DNA of 64,000 nucleotides from Chitinophagales bacterium (GCA_017303455.1 JAFLBM010000003.1:124001-188000), one strand, 5' to 3'. Shown: positions 8,736-17,358, counted from the stretch's first letter. Translations and numbers: made by a program. Notes: a model not told the origin generated them from the letters alone.

Positions 8736-10075
8736 GCCGAATATGGAATGGAGGGTACTGTATTTATTGGATTTGAAGACCCCTGTCTTCCAACTTTTCC
8801 TCTATTTTCAGTTTCCAATCTCATGTGATAGTGTGACCGATCAATCCAGTAATTCTGTAATTGCAAAGCTGTTGCTGTAGGATTTCGTTTATAATACTGA
8901 CGCATATCATATTCTCCCAAATTAATTGCGTCGGCTGCAATAATTTGAGCCATCCCGCTTGTATAAACTATTTGACCCTCAACGTTATAATATGGCATTC
9001 CAAAATATAATTGCGTAATATTAATTTGTACTGATAATGCAGGATTAGACATATTAACAATATTACAATAGATATTAGTCAATTTTGCCTCTTGCCAAAG
9101 ATTGTTTGTAGTAACTGCAACAAAGATAAAGTTCGTTGGACAAGTATACTCAGGATCGTCTGCGATTACAACTTCATTTCCTGTTCCATTAGTCCCGCCT
9201 TCTTCCTCATCACAATTAATCCCATACCACTGACATAATTCTTCATCTGTGGGAGGCGGGTCTTCTCCTTCACAGGGTGGATATTCATAATAGCCCCCAT
9301 TTTCCTCCCAATGCCCCTGTTCCTGGCATCTTTCTGCATCAGCCAGGTCATCACCTGACGGAGCTATAACACATACCCACACCAAATGAGGCACCCAAAC
9401 AGGCGGTGGGCAGCTGCTTAATCTCGAGAGCTGACCCTTTAATTTCGTTTCTGAAAGCATTTCACCTGTAATGATATTTAACTTTCTGTGGGGCTTCCCT
9501 CTTTTAATACTAAAGGCACTCTTCTCGCTACCTGACCAGTCAGTGATCATTATATAACCTTCAAAATCTACCGGCAGTTTTTCCATATTTACATGGCTAA
9601 TATCGTAATGGTATTTTTTAGCATAGGTTGCTGCCGGAACTATAGTTACTACTCTGACATTTTGTACCTCTGATCGCCCTTTGATAATGATCAGCTTGTG
9701 CATACTTGATTTAGCAACCCGGGCTCCTTCAGGCGTTTTGTTCAAATCCTGCATCCCGGGTAATAATATACTATTGGTTTCAAATACCAATGGCATCTCA
9801 ACTATTTGTAAGCCTCTTTTAGTGTAACTAATTGCCTTTTTCCATCGTGGGTACTTCTTATTTGAGCTTCCTTCCGGAAGCGCATACGGACTTCTCTTAT
9901 CTAGTTGTGAGTATGATTCTGATTTTCGGAAGGTGCCATACCACCATTCTTTAGCAGCAACTACATCAAATTTTTCAGCAGTGCTGGTTATGCTATCACT
10001 TTTACGGCAGGCGGTAATAATTGTAAATAACAGCAGAGTAACCGCTGCCAAAGCAGAGATGAATCGAATCTTCAT
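8726..10075 (-). CDS. Large lipoprotein of unknown function
   Basis: A 449-residue protein with a lipoprotein signal: hydrophobic stretch then ITAC, giving a lipidated cysteine at about residue 23. Visible features are KEWWYGTF near residue 43, a cysteine-rich acidic middle (PPCEGEDPPPTDEELCQWYG region, residues 265-290) and a C-terminal part with several NI/YF motifs. No known domain is recognised. It heads a likely three-gene operon that ends in a ligase-like membrane protein, so a role at the cell surface is plausible. A near-consensus promoter lies 24 nt upstream. Confidence 0.65.
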   Translation of the reverse strand: MKIRFISALAAVTLLLFTIITACRKSDSITSTAEKFDVVAAKEWWYGTFRKSESYSQLDKRSPYALPEGSSNKKYPRWKKAISYTKRGLQIVEMPLVFETNSILLPGMQDLNKTPEGARVAKSSMHKLIIIKGRSEVQNVRVVTIVPAATYAKKYHYDISHVNMEKLPVDFEGYIMITDWSGSEKSAFSIKRGKPHRKLNIITGEMLSETKLKGQLSRLSSCPPPVWVPHLVWVCVIAPSGDDLADAERCQEQGHWEENGGYYEYPPCEGEDPPPTDEELCQWYGINCDEEEGGTNGTGNEVVIADDPEYTCPTNFIFVAVTTNNLWQEAKLTNIYCNIVNMSNPALSVQINITQLYFGMPYYNVEGQIVYTSGMAQIIAADAINLGEYDMRQYYKRNPTATALQLQNYWIDRSHYHMRLETENRGKVGRQGSSNPINTVPSIPYSACQ

Positions 10076-10098
10076 AAGTAGTGTTTAATGTTTCAAAA

Positions 10099-10130
10099 CA
10101 AACGTAGCTGAAAAAAAAAAAAGAGCCAAA
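10099..10130 (-). promoter_or_regulatory. Bacteroidota promoter of the large lipoprotein operon
   Basis: On the minus strand TTTG (10127-10130) is followed after 20 nt by TACGTTTG (10099-10106), an almost ideal -33/-7 pair. The predicted start is near 10092, giving a leader of about 17 nt. Confidence 0.75.
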
Positions 10131-10153
10131 TTTGTGCTTAATTATTTTCATAA

Positions 10154-11269
10154 GTGTTAATCCTTATTATTACTTTATTATTAAGTATTGGCTACGGCCT
10201 TCTTGTCATTTATTATTGGCATAGCTGGCGTTCTGTTCCTGCTTATGTTCCTGCTGTTGTTCAACCTCAAACAAAAATATCTGTTATCATCCCGGCCAGG
10301 AACGAAGAAGAAAATATTGCTGCATTATTACAGGCACTGCAAAAACAAACCTACCTACCTTCGCTGTTCGAAGTGATCGTTATAGATGATCATTCCACTG
10401 ATAATACAGTGGCCATAGTAAAACAATACCCGGTCGTAAAGCTGCTGCACCTTACTACTGACCATATCAACTCCTATAAAAAGAAAGCCATTGAAACCGG
10501 TATTGCTGCTGCCAGTGGTGAGCTGATCGTTACAACCGATGCCGATTGTGTGCCTCCACCAACATGGCTGGAGACCATCGCTGCTTTCAAAGAAAAAACC
10601 AATGCCGTCTTTATTGCCGCACCGGTGGTGATCAATTGCAACTCATCAGTACTTCAGACTTTCCAGGCCATGGATTTTATGGTGCTGCAGGGAATAACAG
10701 GCGCTGTGGTTCATAACAACCAGCTTTCCATGTGTAATGGTGCTAACCTGGCTTACGGGAAAAAAGCCTTTGAAGCGGTGAACGGTTTTGCCGGTATTGA
10801 TAGCATTGCCTCGGGGGATGATATGCTGCTGATGCATAAGATCACGACACAATTTCCCGGTCGTGTGCATTATCTCAAATCAAAAGATGTGATTGTGTCA
10901 ACCGCTCCCATGAAAACATGGCCGGCTTTTTTTAACCAGCGTATCCGATGGGCCAGCAAAGCTGCCAGGTATAATGATAAACGGATATTTCCTGTGTTAC
11001 TGCTGGTCTATCTTTTCAACCTGTCTTTCCTTGTTACAGCAATCGCCGGTTTCTGGAACAGCTATTACTGGCTATGGCTGCTTATCTTATGGGTTTATAA
11101 AACTGTCGCCGAGTTTCCCCTGTTCAGTTCCGTTGCCGGTTTCTTTGATAAACGATGGACCCTGCCATTCTTTTTCTTCTTTCAACCACTCCATATTCTC
11201 TATACTGTTATTTCTGGTGTATTCGGGCAGTTTGGCAACTATGAATGGAAGGGCAGGAAAGTCAGCTAA
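10154..11269 (+). CDS. Family 2 glycosyltransferase, membrane-bound
   Basis: A 371-residue protein starting at GTG. One N-terminal membrane helix precedes the GT2 catalytic domain (residues 42-260): KISVIIPARNEEENI, VIVIDDHST, the DxD-like TTDADC, SGDDMLL and the QRIRW acceptor motif, the set seen in processive or ceramide/sterol-type GT2 enzymes. Two or three helices follow at the C-terminus. It would transfer a sugar from a nucleotide donor to a lipid or growing glycan at the inner membrane. Location near the Wzx/Wzy-like operon suggests surface polysaccharide synthesis, but the two units are convergent and separated by a permease gene. Confidence 0.88.
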   Translation: MLILIITLLLSIGYGLLVIYYWHSWRSVPAYVPAVVQPQTKISVIIPARNEEENIAALLQALQKQTYLPSLFEVIVIDDHSTDNTVAIVKQYPVVKLLHLTTDHINSYKKKAIETGIAAASGELIVTTDADCVPPPTWLETIAAFKEKTNAVFIAAPVVINCNSSVLQTFQAMDFMVLQGITGAVVHNNQLSMCNGANLAYGKKAFEAVNGFAGIDSIASGDDMLLMHKITTQFPGRVHYLKSKDVIVSTAPMKTWPAFFNQRIRWASKAARYNDKRIFPVLLLVYLFNLSFLVTAIAGFWNSYYWLWLLILWVYKTVAEFPLFSSVAGFFDKRWTLPFFFFFQPLHILYTVISGVFGQFGNYEWKGRKVS

Positions 11270-11311
11270 AGACCAGAAGAAGTTTACCGTTTTAATTTAT
11301 CTTCAATTTTA

Positions 11312-12400
11312 ATGAGCACAGGATCACTATCATTTCAACAAGCTGCCTGGAAGCGACTGAAGAAAAACAAAGGTGCTGTCTTTGGACTGATCGTGATCAT
11401 TATGGCTGTATTCATCGCCTTATTTGCTTATTTCATTTCTCCTGACCCCTCTCCTAACGCTAACCGCATCATCGTGGAAATTGACGGGGAGAAACCCGGC
11501 TTTAAGCAAGATTTTCTCAAGATCAGGAAAGAGAAAGAGGTGATAACCCCTTCCTTTTTTAAACAATTGCTGAACGGCAAAGAAGATGTGTATTATTATG
11601 CCCCTATAACAGCACACGAACAAAAAGGCGACAGTATTATCGTGCAGAAATTTATTGATGAAGGAGTTACTGAAAGACAATCGTATCATCTTTCACAATC
11701 AGATAAAGACCCGGTAGTGACAAAAAAATTCCTGCTGGGCACCGATAATTTTGGCCGGGATATTTTAAGCCGCCTCGTCGTTGGTACCCGGGTAAGTCTC
11801 AGTGTTGGGCTGATCACTGTTATCATCTCTTTGAGTATTGGTTTGCTGTTTGGTTCGCTGGCCGGCTATTTTCGTGGCAGAACAGATGATATCATTATGT
11901 GGTTCATCAATGTGATATGGAGCATCCCCACACTGTTGCTGGTATTTGCGATTACATTGGCATTGGGTAAAGGCTTTTGGCAGGTTTTTGTTGCGGTCGG
12001 ACTAACGATGTGGGTGAGTGTGGCAAGATTAGTAAGAGGGCAGGTGCTGGCCGTTCGTGAATTAGAGTATGTGGAAGCCACGAGGGCATTGGGTTTCTCC
12101 AATGCCCGGACCATTGTCCGCCATATCTGGCCCAATATCATGGGGCCGGTGATGGTGATTGCTGCTTCCAACTTTGCCTCTGCCATTGTAATTGAAGCCG
12201 GGCTGAGTTTCCTGGGCGTGGGTGTGCAGCCTCCTCAACCCAGTTGGGGGCTGATGATCAAAGAGAATTATAATTTTATCATTACGCAAAATCCCATGCT
12301 GGCTTTAGCTCCCGGCTTTGCGATCATGCTGTTAGTACTCGCCTTTAATTTACTCGGGAATGGTTTAAGAGATGCGCTGAACGTCCGTGGGCGTCTGTGA
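11312..12400 (+). CDS. ABC transporter permease, OppC/DppC type
   Basis: A 362-residue inner-membrane permease. An N-terminal helix (residues 23-43) is followed by an unusually long periplasmic insert of about 85 residues, then LGTDNFGRDILSRL and five further helices. The EAA loop that contacts the ATPase is present (EYVEATRALGFSNARTIVRH, about residues 248-267), as is the typical ending GNGLRDALN. Members import di- or oligopeptides. No ATPase, binding protein or OppB partner is encoded nearby, so it must assemble with subunits encoded elsewhere. Its 3' end overlaps the convergent Wzy-like gene by 36 nt. Confidence 0.88.
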   Translation: MSTGSLSFQQAAWKRLKKNKGAVFGLIVIIMAVFIALFAYFISPDPSPNANRIIVEIDGEKPGFKQDFLKIRKEKEVITPSFFKQLLNGKEDVYYYAPITAHEQKGDSIIVQKFIDEGVTERQSYHLSQSDKDPVVTKKFLLGTDNFGRDILSRLVVGTRVSLSVGLITVIISLSIGLLFGSLAGYFRGRTDDIIMWFINVIWSIPTLLLVFAITLALGKGFWQVFVAVGLTMWVSVARLVRGQVLAVRELEYVEATRALGFSNARTIVRHIWPNIMGPVMVIAASNFASAIVIEAGLSFLGVGVQPPQPSWGLMIKENYNFIITQNPMLALAPGFAIMLLVLAFNLLGNGLRDALNVRGRL

Positions 12401-13819
12401 TGATCTTCTTGTATTGATATCTGTCATCACTAATATTGATAAGCAAAGAAAAAACAGGCTGCCGATCTTATCGGTTTCTACCAGGTCACTCAGCATATTC
12501 ACAGTCACGATCATAATGATGATGACACCGGTCATTATAGCAACTGTTTTATAAAAAGCATCTTCCGCCCGGTGATACAGGTGCTGTGCATAGTACAACA
12601 TTGCTCCCAATAACAATAAGAACAAAACAAGCCCGGGAATACCCTGTTCCACTGCCAGCAATAAAAAATAATTATGTACGGTGGAGTGTTCTGTGTTATT
12701 ACTTACCCATGTTTTATAGGCCGGTATGGTGTAAGGGCGGTAATTATCATAAAATGTATTCGGCCCATATCCAGTCAGCCATTCATATTTTATCATCCGC
12801 ACAGCCGCCACCCAGCGATAAAATCGTTCCGCCGAAGAAACATCTTTCAATTTATACGTGGCTACCAAATGTTCCCGGAAATCTTCATGGAAAACGGTAG
12901 TATCATGATCATGTGCAAATTCAAGATACCGGTCACTGCTCTTGATCCAGAATATAGCAAACACAATAATCATGATGCCTGCAATATAGAGTGTCAGCAA
13001 GGAACGTTTTTTGATGAGCCAATAAGCAAAGCATCCCATCAGCAATGCCAGCCAGGCACCTCTTGCATAGGATAAAAAAAGTGCGACAAGTAACAGGATG
13101 ATGGATGTCTTTGTAATGGCTTTTATACTCTTGCCGGTACTTAATTGATGAATAGCTACAAATACAGGCAAGGCACAAACCAGCATGGCCGAGTAATTCA
13201 CATGATTACGAAAGAAAGGCGCTACCGCATCGCTGACCGCAGCAAAACTAAAATCATACTCCAGGTGATTGACCATGGCAATAACCGCTACAACCAGCAT
13301 GGAGGCAGCAAAAATAACAGCAGCAGTTTTAATATACTTTTTCTCCCTGAATACAATTAACGGGGCCAGTACAAACGCACCCATATACCAGCCTTTAGCC
13401 AGGAAGAATTTTATAGACAACGTGAGATCGGATGAAAATAATGTAGCGATCAGTATCCACCCTAGATGAGCAACGAGTAAAATCAGCAGCGGGTGCTGAA
13501 TCGTTTTTAACTTCAGGGAAGCCGGATCATACACCCAATACCCGGCAAACAATAAAGAAACAAATAGCATTAACCCTTCATCAGGAATGTCGGATCCAAA
13601 GGACGGCGTGAAATTATATTCAAATGAAAAAGGAAGAGAAAGAAGAAGAAGGAAGAAAACGAGATGACTATTCGTCCAGCCATTATATAACAACACAGCC
13701 ACAAAAGGTATCGCTGCAAGGAAATACCATTCCGTCAATACTGCCGCAACAAGAAAAGCGATGAATAGTCCTCCCAGCAGGGCAAAATTGATAGTCGTAT
13801 TATTGATGCGGCCGTTCAC
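12365..13819 (-). CDS. O-antigen ligase/polymerase family protein (Wzy-like)
   Basis: A 484-residue protein with about 12 membrane helices and the PF04932-type core: SYARGAWLALLMG (residues 249-261) and the large periplasmic loop with WLTGYGPNTFYDNY before the last helices. The start is a GTG that overlaps the stop of the upstream Wzz-like gene by 4 nt. The family polymerises repeat units or ligates glycans in the periplasm. Being third in an Lrp-Wzx-Wzz-Wzy-like operon, polymerase is more likely than lipid A ligase. Its end overlaps the convergent oppC-type gene by 36 nt. Confidence 0.85.
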   Translation of the reverse strand: MNGRINNTTINFALLGGLFIAFLVAAVLTEWYFLAAIPFVAVLLYNGWTNSHLVFFLLLLSLPFSFEYNFTPSFGSDIPDEGLMLFVSLLFAGYWVYDPASLKLKTIQHPLLILLVAHLGWILIATLFSSDLTLSIKFFLAKGWYMGAFVLAPLIVFREKKYIKTAAVIFAASMLVVAVIAMVNHLEYDFSFAAVSDAVAPFFRNHVNYSAMLVCALPVFVAIHQLSTGKSIKAITKTSIILLLVALFLSYARGAWLALLMGCFAYWLIKKRSLLTLYIAGIMIIVFAIFWIKSSDRYLEFAHDHDTTVFHEDFREHLVATYKLKDVSSAERFYRWVAAVRMIKYEWLTGYGPNTFYDNYRPYTIPAYKTWVSNNTEHSTVHNYFLLLAVEQGIPGLVLFLLLLGAMLYYAQHLYHRAEDAFYKTVAIMTGVIIIMIVTVNMLSDLVETDKIGSLFFLCLSILVMTDINTRRSSQTPTDVQRIS

Positions 13820-14673
13820 TTTTTTTGTGCTTGCCTTCTTTCCAGTACCAATGCAGTAAATAAGCCAAACAATACCGATAAGAAAGCTGTGGCCGCCATG
13901 ATCTCCAGTCTTCTTGGTTTATCCGCTTTAATAGCCGGTCTTGCTCTTTCAACAATCAGTAAAGCCGGTGGTTTGGAATCAACCATCAACTGGTATTCCC
14001 CGATCAGCTTCTCATATTGTGTCAGCTGCCCTGTTAGTGCAGTTTGTCTTGCTTCCAGTATTTCCCGGCCGGGGGCTTCAGCCGGCCTGTTGCGTAACAG
14101 GTTCCCGATACTATCCAGTACAGCCTGTATCTTATACTGTCCTTTTTCAAGACCAGACAGGGTTGCCATATTGCTTTCGCTTTTCAACCGCTGGTGCAGG
14201 GTTTGTAACCTGTCCAGCAATGTATTCGCCATCACAGCAGCCAGTTGCTTGTCCGTATCCCACACTTTGATCTTTAACTCCCCGTATTCACTTTTGATCA
14301 CCTGTGATCTTTTTCTTAACAGGATCGCCGTTCTCGCCCTTCTGGTTGAGTCAATTCCCTTCACCTTATAATGTTTGATAAGGTTAAACTGGTCTGTCAT
14401 GGCCAGGTACACCGTATCCAGTTGTGCAGTACCGATGATCATATCGAGGTCATCCGAATTTCCCAAAGCAGAATAGAGACCTTCGATATTCTCATTAAAG
14501 ATCCTGGCCTTATCAGTAGAAACGGTGCTTACCGGTAAAGCGGTGGCTGTTGATAAGTATTTCCGGGGTTGCAGGAAAACAATCAGGCCAACGGTCAGTA
14601 ATGCAAAAAAAACCACGAGACATATCTGCTTCCACCATTTAGTAACGAGATATAATAAATCTGGCATGTACAT
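13816..14673 (-). CDS. Wzz-like polysaccharide chain-length/export protein
   Basis: About 285 residues with two membrane helices, one near residues 14-34 and one near the C-terminus (MAATAFLSVLFGLFTALVLE), flanking a mostly helical periplasmic domain; this is the architecture of polysaccharide co-polymerases. The KxxRP-like ending (ADKPRRLEI) precedes TM2 as in the family. The ATG at 14673 is preferred; a TTG at 14688 would overlap the flippase stop by 4 nt and remains possible. It would set chain length of the polymer made by the Wzy-like protein encoded next. Confidence 0.8.
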   Translation of the reverse strand: MYMPDLLYLVTKWWKQICLVVFFALLTVGLIVFLQPRKYLSTATALPVSTVSTDKARIFNENIEGLYSALGNSDDLDMIIGTAQLDTVYLAMTDQFNLIKHYKVKGIDSTRRARTAILLRKRSQVIKSEYGELKIKVWDTDKQLAAVMANTLLDRLQTLHQRLKSESNMATLSGLEKGQYKIQAVLDSIGNLLRNRPAEAPGREILEARQTALTGQLTQYEKLIGEYQLMVDSKPPALLIVERARPAIKADKPRRLEIMAATAFLSVLFGLFTALVLERRQAQKK

Positions 14674-14684
14674 CTGTTTATTTG

Positions 14685-16127
14685 TCAAAGATTGGATTTA
14701 TTCAGGAAACTCAGCCATTCTGCGGGCCTTAATAATTTAGTAAGATGTAAGGATAAAAAAGTAACAATCACAGCTGCTGAAATAAGCAGTACAGCATTGA
14801 GACCTGACCGGTTGCCATAGTAAAACAGCCCGGATAAGAATGCTGCAATCATAGTATAGATCAGCAAGGACCTGTAATCAATTGCGATATCCAACTTTTT
14901 CTTTACTGCCAGCAACGTGGCCACCCCGCAAAAAACCTGGCTCAGTAATGCAGCGATACAACAACCTTTAGCACCCCAGGAAGGGATCAGCAGCAGGTTG
15001 AGTACTATATTCATCAGCACGGCAATAAAAGTGATCCTGCAAAAAAGCCGGATATGGCCGGTTGCGGTCAGCACTGTTCCATAAATGGCAACCAGCGAAT
15101 AACCAATCAATGCCGGGATACAATACTGAATAACTGCAATCGTGTTGCTGTTCCCGGGATATAAAAGGGATTGCATCCAGGGTGCCATAAAAATCGCCAG
15201 CACTGATACCCCTAAAGAAAAAGCAATTAATACATGGCGGGTGGTAAGAATTACATAGGTAATATCTTTCTTCTCACTCCATTGTTTTGCGATAAAGGGC
15301 AAAAGAAAAGAAGCAAACAAATAACCGATCATATTAGCTGCATCAAGCAGCCGGTAAGCAGCCGCATAATTACCTGCCTGTTCAGATCCGTTCTGATGAA
15401 TACGTTCTAATAAAAAACCATCCAGCCGGAAATGGATACCCATTAATAAAACAATAAGTGCATAAGGGAATGCGGAACGAAATATTTTGGGGAACGAAAA
15501 TGATCCGCCTAACGAAAATTTTATTTCACGTTGAACCAGTATTAAAATAGTCACCAGCACGGAGAAGGCCAGGCAGCCGGTCTGTGTCCACAGAAATTTA
15601 TTGATATTCATTCCGCCTGCCACTGTTGGAAAAAAAAGAAAGATCCCGCAGATAAAGATCATTAAGGATTTATCCAAAACCGACAACACAGCATCCGTTT
15701 TAAACCACTGCCCGGCGGTAATGATGGCACGAAAAAAAAGAAAGAAGGAAGTAAATACCTGTATCCCTATCACAGGGATCAAGATATCCCACCTGTCAAT
15801 ACCGCTGCTAAAGGCTGCCAGCAAAACAATCAGTATATAGAAAAGAGAGAACAGGAATTTTACCAGCAGGAAATACCCGGCGGTATTGGTTACGGTTTCT
15901 TCATTGGCTGCCAGCTTGCGGTTATAAAAACTGGTAAATCCCCAGTCCAATAAGAAACTAAAAACAATAGAAAGATTGACCAGGGAAAAATAGCTTCCAT
16001 ATTCAACCGTGCCCACCACATTTTGTACCTGCCGGTCAATGGCAAATATCCAGATCGGTTTAATGACCAGGTTCAGGATGATCAGCAAACCAAGCGAAGT
16101 GTAAAACTGTCGGGGCGTTTTTTGCAT
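14685..16127 (-). CDS. Oligosaccharide flippase family protein (Wzx-like)
   Basis: A 480-residue protein with about 12-14 membrane helices across its full length, typical of the MOP superfamily polysaccharide transporters. The N-terminus has the usual RQVQNVVGTVEYGSYFSL arrangement in which the first helices are joined by a short loop with a conserved glycine-tyrosine. It would flip lipid-linked repeat units to the periplasm. It follows the Lrp-type regulator by 14 nt and is followed by Wzz- and Wzy-like genes, which strongly supports the assignment. Confidence 0.87.
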   Translation of the reverse strand: MQKTPRQFYTSLGLLIILNLVIKPIWIFAIDRQVQNVVGTVEYGSYFSLVNLSIVFSFLLDWGFTSFYNRKLAANEETVTNTAGYFLLVKFLFSLFYILIVLLAAFSSGIDRWDILIPVIGIQVFTSFFLFFRAIITAGQWFKTDAVLSVLDKSLMIFICGIFLFFPTVAGGMNINKFLWTQTGCLAFSVLVTILILVQREIKFSLGGSFSFPKIFRSAFPYALIVLLMGIHFRLDGFLLERIHQNGSEQAGNYAAAYRLLDAANMIGYLFASFLLPFIAKQWSEKKDITYVILTTRHVLIAFSLGVSVLAIFMAPWMQSLLYPGNSNTIAVIQYCIPALIGYSLVAIYGTVLTATGHIRLFCRITFIAVLMNIVLNLLLIPSWGAKGCCIAALLSQVFCGVATLLAVKKKLDIAIDYRSLLIYTMIAAFLSGLFYYGNRSGLNAVLLISAAVIVTFLSLHLTKLLRPAEWLSFLNKSNL

Positions 16128-16141
16128 CTGTTACTGGCAGG

Positions 16142-16606
16142 TTACATCACTTTTACATTTCTGCTGAAGCTTTCTTCCAGCGAAATGAATGTCTCGGTCC
16201 GTTCAATCCCTTTTATTTTCTGCAACTGGTCGTGCAGCACCGAACGAAGCTGGTTGATATCCTTGCAGACGATTTCAGCAAACATGCTGTAATTCCCGGT
16301 GGTATAATTCAACCGGACGATCTCCGGCATTTTTTGCAGCTCTTTCGCTACCGAATCATACAGTGAACTTTCTTTCAGGTAGATGCCGATGAAAGCGATC
16401 ACATCATAGCCCAGTTTCCGGATATCTGCATTCAATCTTGTACCTTTGACCACACCGGCCTCCTGTAGTTTTTTGATACGTACATGAATGGTGCCGCCGG
16501 ATACAAAGAGTTTCTTGCCAAGATCAGCATACGAGATCTCAGCGTTCTCCATCATGTGGTGAATGATCTCCAGGTCCAGTTTATCAAGATTTAATTTGCC
16601 TGCCAT
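16142..16606 (-). CDS. Lrp/AsnC-family transcriptional regulator
   Basis: A 154-residue regulator with an N-terminal helix-turn-helix (LDKLDLEIIHHMMENAEISY, then SGGTIHVRIKKLQEAG) and a C-terminal AsnC ligand-binding domain (VIAFIGIYLK, YTTGNYSMFAEIVCKD, IERTETFISLEES). Such proteins form octamers or larger and sense amino acids. It is the first gene before the Wzx-Wzz-Wzy-like cluster with only 14 nt between, so it probably heads that operon. Ligand unknown. The upstream stretch 16607-16690 is AT rich with no clear TAnnTTTG on the minus strand. Confidence 0.9.
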   Translation of the reverse strand: MAGKLNLDKLDLEIIHHMMENAEISYADLGKKLFVSGGTIHVRIKKLQEAGVVKGTRLNADIRKLGYDVIAFIGIYLKESSLYDSVAKELQKMPEIVRLNYTTGNYSMFAEIVCKDINQLRSVLHDQLQKIKGIERTETFISLEESFSRNVKVM

Positions 16607-16690
16607 TTTTAGTACTGATTTTTGATTTTATACATAATATTACGCATTTAATTGAATATTTTCTATAGTTTTAAAATAATTATTAGAGAA

Positions 16691-16723
16691 TTTGGAATCA
16701 AATGGGTTGTTTCTTTATTTTTG
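16691..16723 (+). promoter_or_regulatory. Promoter of the tRNA-like RNA gene
   Basis: TTTG at 16691-16694, 21 nt spacer, then TATTTTTG at 16716-16723: a close match to the Bacteroidota -33/-7 consensus. Transcription should begin near 16730, about 25 nt before the tRNA-like fold. Confidence 0.65.
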
Positions 16724-16754
16724 ATCTATCAAGCTCTTCGAAAAGCAAACATAC

Positions 16755-16923
16755 TGTGGGGTGATGAAATTTTTGGCAGACATGCCCTCTTGTCTCGGGG
16801 GTGAGGATAACAGGATAAATATAGCATAGAGCCGTCTCGCCTTTGGCGAGACGACCAGGGTCGACCACTGAACTTTGTGCTACAACTAACTGCCTCGTGG
16901 AGGTTCGATCCCTCCCCCTACAG
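16755..16923 (+). ncRNA. tRNA-like RNA with class II D arm and a ~97-nt variable region
   Basis: The ends fold as a tRNA: acceptor stem 16755-16761 with 16916-16922 (7 bp, one G-T pair); TG, then a D arm with ATG/CAT stem and a GG-containing loop in the tRNA-Leu style (AAATTTTTGGCAGA); an anticodon-like arm CCCTC/GGGGG with loop TTGTCTC (16790-16796); and a canonical T arm GGAGG-TTCGATC-CCTCC (16899-16915). The variable region is about 97 nt (16802-16898) and contains a 9-bp hairpin, CGTCTCGCC-TTT-GGCGAGACG (16833-16853). No CCA is encoded. A promoter precedes it and a strong terminator follows 24 nt later, so it is an independent transcript. Formal anticodon GTC, but position 37 is T, unusual for a working tRNA. 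It is not tmRNA by structure. I do not recognise the family; a degenerate tRNA-Leu with an insertion is the main alternative. Confidence 0.5.
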
Positions 16924-16946
16924 CTCATTTTTCTCATGTGATTTTA

Positions 16947-16976
16947 GCCTTTCCACGAACGTGGAGAGGCTTTTTT
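16947..16976 (+). terminator. Terminator of the tRNA-like RNA gene
   Basis: GCCTTTCCAC (16947-16956) pairs with GTGGAGAGGC (16961-16970) around a GAAC loop with one G-T pair, followed by TTTTTT (16971-16976). The T run is only on the plus side, so it ends a plus-strand transcript. Confidence 0.88.
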
Positions 16977-17325
16977 GTATAAAATAAGTCCCACAAATGC
17001 CCCTCGATTTTGCATTGCAAACCCTTAGCTATTAAGACGCAGTGATTTTTTCATAAACAACCTCTTCTTTAATTACTTCATAATCAAGCCCCTTCCAACC
17101 CTACCCTGTACTTTCCCACTTTCCAGTGTTTATATAGATTGCATCCATACGCAACAATATTACAGTATATGCTAATTGGTCTACTATATTTCATTTGTTT
17201 TATGCTTGTACGACAAGCAATTGTTATGGTTTTTTGTGCGGTAGCAAATGATAAAACTTTTAATAGATATAAAAACTTAATTCATCAAAAGAAATGGCGT
17301 TAAAAGAGAGGCTTTTTTGTTTTAA
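16977..17325. other. Gene-free AT-rich interval with a 17-bp palindrome
   Basis: No coding sequence is supported in these 349 nt. The only structure noted is the palindrome TGCTTGTACGACAAGCA at 17203-17219, which could be an operator or a small hairpin. The downstream lipoprotein promoter begins at 17326. Confidence 0.5.
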
Positions 17326-17333
17326 TATCTTTG
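17326..17333 (+). promoter_or_regulatory. -7 element of the TPR-like lipoprotein gene
   Basis: TATCTTTG matches TAnnTTTG exactly. The predicted transcript start near 17340 excludes the GTG at 17338 and supports the ATG at 17359. Confidence 0.6.
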
Positions 17334-17358
17334 CGGGGTGTTCAACCAAACCTTGTTT

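Noticed and set aside
16755..16923. tmRNA interpretation of the tRNA-like RNA
   Set aside because: tmRNA lacks a D stem and anticodon arm and carries a tag frame; here both arms are present, no tag frame is seen and the length is about half that expected.
16698..16937. 79-codon minus-strand frame
   Set aside because: It is the reverse of the tRNA-like RNA gene; the protein (CRGRDRTSTRQ) is what antisense T-arm sequence gives by chance.
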